Positions 62,285-64,000 of a stretch of 64,000 nt of DNA are shown in pieces. Position 1 is the first letter of the stretch. Each line of letters opens with the position of its first letter. Made by a program: the position numbers and the translations under genes. The notes under the pieces are model-generated. The model was not told the origin of the DNA. It saw only the letters and a program-made list of their open reading frames with translations, and made no database searches. The DNA is from Streptomyces canus (GTDB lineage: Bacteria; Actinomycetota; Actinomycetes; Streptomycetales; Streptomycetaceae), in contig NZ_JAUSYQ010000002.1 in NCBI RefSeq assembly GCF_030816965.1, positions 10,158,001 to 10,222,000 on the forward strand, given 5' to 3'.

Positions 62285-62668
62285 ATGGACGGAGAGACGC
62301 TGCAGAAGACCGCGGCCGACTGCGCCGAGGAACTTCCCGGGGCCGGGCTGGAGCACCCGTTCGGGCCCGAGTGGGAGGTGTACAAGGTGCGCGGCAAGGT
62401 CTTCATGCTCATGACGCAGGTGACGGGTGAGCCCTTGGTGATTCTCAAATCGGCCCCCGACGAGGCGGCCGCCCTGCGTCACGAGCACGTAGAGATCACC
62501 CCCGGTTACCACATGAACAAGAAGCACTGGATCACGCTGGAAGGCGGGAACACGATCGACGACATGCTGGTAAAGGAGCTTGTGACCGACTCCTACCGAC
62601 TTGTCGTCAGCGGGCTCGCCAAGTCACAGCAGCCCGTCGACCCGCACACCTACGGCCGTCGCGCCTGA
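62285..62668 (+). CDS. MmcQ/YjbR-family protein
   Basis: 127 residues from ATG 62285 (AGGAG 9 nt upstream); in-frame ATGs at 62267 and 62279 are possible. MmcQ/YjbR fold: LQKTAADCAEELPGAGLEHPFGPEWEVYKVRGKVFMLM, ITPGYHMNKKHWITLEGG, ELVTDSYRLVVSGL. A double-wing-like fold often called DNA-binding, function unproven. It is followed 8 bp later by a homologous gene. Confidence 0.9.
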   Translation: MDGETLQKTAADCAEELPGAGLEHPFGPEWEVYKVRGKVFMLMTQVTGEPLVILKSAPDEAAALRHEHVEITPGYHMNKKHWITLEGGNTIDDMLVKELVTDSYRLVVSGLAKSQQPVDPHTYGRRA

Positions 62669-62676
62669 CCTCCGGC

Positions 62677-63039
62677 ATGTCGTTCAACGGCACGAAGCTC
62701 CAGGACACCGCGCGCCGCACCGCACTCGCGCTCCCGGGAGTCGGCCACGGGCGCCCGTTCACCGAGCAGCTGGACGTCTACAAGGTGGCGGGCAAGGTGT
62801 TCCTGATCGTCACCGACGACCCGGACGAACTCATCGTCACCCTCAAGGCGGAACCGGAGTACGGGCGGCTGCTGCAAGACCAGTACCCGTCGCTCACTCC
62901 GGGCCGCTACCTCGACAAGCGGCACTGGATCTCCGTAGGAGCCGGCCGGGGCGTCACCGCGGACCTGGTCGCCGAACTCGTCGACCAGTCCTACCACCTC
63001 GTCCTGGAGACGGTTCCGCGCAACCGCCGCCCTGGATGA
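62677..63039 (+). CDS. MmcQ/YjbR-family protein (tandem paralogue)
   Basis: 120 residues. [68 protein letters not shown]. Clearly homologous to the preceding protein over the whole length (shared VYKV-GKVF, TPG--x-K-HWI, ELV--SY-LV), so an old tandem duplication. Function unknown. Confidence 0.9.
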   Translation: MSFNGTKLQDTARRTALALPGVGHGRPFTEQLDVYKVAGKVFLIVTDDPDELIVTLKAEPEYGRLLQDQYPSLTPGRYLDKRHWISVGAGRGVTADLVAELVDQSYHLVLETVPRNRRPG

Positions 63040-63112
63040 CTACGGACCGACCGACCAACTGACCGACCAACCACCGAGCAACCGACGAACCGAGCACGGA
63101 CAAGGATCGCCC

Positions 63113-63538
63113 ATGCACAGCATGTCGACCGCGGAATGGCACGCCTTCGTCACCCGCGGCGCGCATACCGGACGGTTCGCCACCGTCGGCGCCGACGGAA
63201 CCCCGAACATCACCCCCGTCTGGTACGTCTACGACGGCGAGGCCTTCCTCTTCACCACAGGCGGCGCGACGGCCAAGGTCCGCAACCTGCGCCGCAACCC
63301 CCGCGCGTCACTCTGCGTCGCCGACGACGCGCCGCCCTTCGCCTACGTCGAAGCGCGCGGCGAGGTCACGCTCAGCGAGGACCTCGACGAACTCCTCGAT
63401 GTCGCCACCCGGGCCGGCGCCCGGTACATGGGCGCGGACCAGGCCGAGGCATTCGGCAAGCGCAACGCCGCCCCCGGCGAACTCGTCGTCCGCCTGCACC
63501 CCACCAAGGTCATCGCCTACGGCGGCGTCACCGACTGA
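63113..63538 (+). CDS. PPOX-class F420-dependent oxidoreductase
   Basis: 141 residues. Split-barrel flavin/F420 fold: HTGRFATVGADGTPNITPVWYVYDGEAFLFTTGGATAKVRNLRRNPRASLCVADDAPPFAYVEARGEVTL, ending with VVRLHPTKVIAYGG. Actinobacterial members of the pyridoxamine-5'-phosphate-oxidase-like family use F420 for reductions of unknown substrates. Stand-alone start ATG 63113. Confidence 0.88.
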   Translation: MHSMSTAEWHAFVTRGAHTGRFATVGADGTPNITPVWYVYDGEAFLFTTGGATAKVRNLRRNPRASLCVADDAPPFAYVEARGEVTLSEDLDELLDVATRAGARYMGADQAEAFGKRNAAPGELVVRLHPTKVIAYGGVTD

Positions 63539-63596
63539 TGAACACCCGGCCGCTGTCCACACCGACCGCGTGCGGCCCGGAGCCAAGGACACGCCC

Positions 63597-64000
63597 ATGA
63601 AGCACGAAGCGCAAGCGCTGCCCCTGTTCGACGAGGACACGCAGCGCCCGCTGGCCGACCGGCTGCGGCCGCGCACCCTGGAGGACGTCGTCGGGCAGGA
63701 GCACCTGCTCGCGTCCGACGCCCCCCTCGGACGCATGGTGGAGCAGGGGCGGCTGGTGTCGGCGATCCTTTGGGGGCCGCCCGGATGCGGGAAGACCACC
63801 ATCGCCCGGCTCCTGGCGCAGCGGACCGAGCTGGCCTTCGAGCCGCTGTCGGCCACGTTCTCCGGCGTGGCCGACCTGAGGAAGATCTTCGAGGCGGCCT
63901 GGCGCAGGCGCGGGATCGGCCAGGGCACGCTGTTGTTCGTCGACGAGATCCACCGGTTCAACCGTGCCCAGCAGGACAGCTTCCTGCCGTACGTGGAGGA
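63597..64000 (+). CDS. rarA: replication-associated recombination protein A, N-terminal part (runs off right edge)
   Basis: 134 residues visible. PLADRLRPRTLEDVVGQEHLL is the RarA/MgsA family start; Walker A GPPGCGKTT; Walker B TLLFVDEIHRFNRAQQDSFLPYVE, with the family-specific DEIHRFN. AAA+ ATPase acting at stalled replication forks (E. coli RarA, eukaryotic WRNIP1). The gene continues beyond base 64000. It suggests the right edge enters conserved chromosome. Confidence 0.93.
   Translation, partial: MKHEAQALPLFDEDTQRPLADRLRPRTLEDVVGQEHLLASDAPLGRMVEQGRLVSAILWGPPGCGKTTIARLLAQRTELAFEPLSATFSGVADLRKIFEAAWRRRGIGQGTLLFVDEIHRFNRAQQDSFLPYVE

Overview
The window is high-GC actinobacterial DNA, almost certainly from a Streptomyces chromosome. 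Support for this: very high G+C with G/C-ending codons, GTG starts, stop/start overlaps inside operons, Cys-rich leader peptides, a DUF5133 small protein, a large secreted subtilisin, several LacI-type sugar operons and an F420/PPOX oxidoreductase. I see no rRNA, tRNA, CRISPR array, plasmid origin or intact mobile element.

Layout. (1) 1-15.5 kb is an organosulfur-utilisation region. It holds flavin monooxygenases of the LLM class, a TauD-type dioxygenase, an SsuABC sulfonate importer and an ABC-2 exporter. Three short leader peptides (365-481 minus, 625-714 plus, 6042-6119 plus) carry the RRH(I/V)D...SSA..C or ...Cys-Cys ending of actinobacterial sulfur-starvation attenuators. They sit in front of the three sulfur transcription units. 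An MFS exporter, a vanadium-haloperoxidase-like protein and a MerR/oxidoreductase pair lie between them. (2) 15.6-20 kb holds a MarR-controlled quinone-oxidoreductase and old-yellow-enzyme operon, then an NmrA-type reductase. (3) 20.8-25.6 kb holds a 1225-residue secreted subtilisin and its LuxR-like neighbour. (4) 25.7-35.9 kb holds an IS630 relic, a four-helix-type membrane protein gene, an ABC-2 exporter and two-component operon behind a perfect 24-bp palindrome, a BlaI-M56 peptidase pair with BlaI boxes, and a DedA-PAP2-PAP2 membrane operon. (5) 36-38.7 kb holds a divergent LysR/oxidoreductase pair and gene debris. (6) 38.9-51.3 kb is a sugar-acid cluster. One LacI operator lies between divergent promoters. 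On the left are LacI, an SDR sugar dehydrogenase and DgoD-type galactonate dehydratase; on the right are an ABC sugar importer, KDPG/KDPGal aldolase, a PfkB KDG kinase, a lactonase, a GH51 arabinofuranosidase and a clan GH-F/J beta-propeller hydrolase. Together they make an oxidative De Ley-Doudoroff-type route fed by arabinogalactan-like material. (7) 53-61.6 kb is a fructan operon: LacI, ABC importer, an intracellular GH32 and a secreted GH32 levanase/inulinase with nested inserted modules. (8) 62.3-64 kb holds tandem MmcQ/YjbR proteins, an F420/PPOX protein and the start of rarA, and looks like core chromosome.

A recurring oddity is gene decay. At least ten loci are truncated, frameshifted or chimeric: 844, 11322, 12915, 13244, 20390, 25699, 31471, 35560, 38049, 38499, 51435, 61720 and 62082. 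Several are in-frame joins of the 5' end of one gene to the 3' end of another. This could be real deletion-driven decay in a chromosome-arm region, or collapse or error in the assembly; read-level checks would separate the two.
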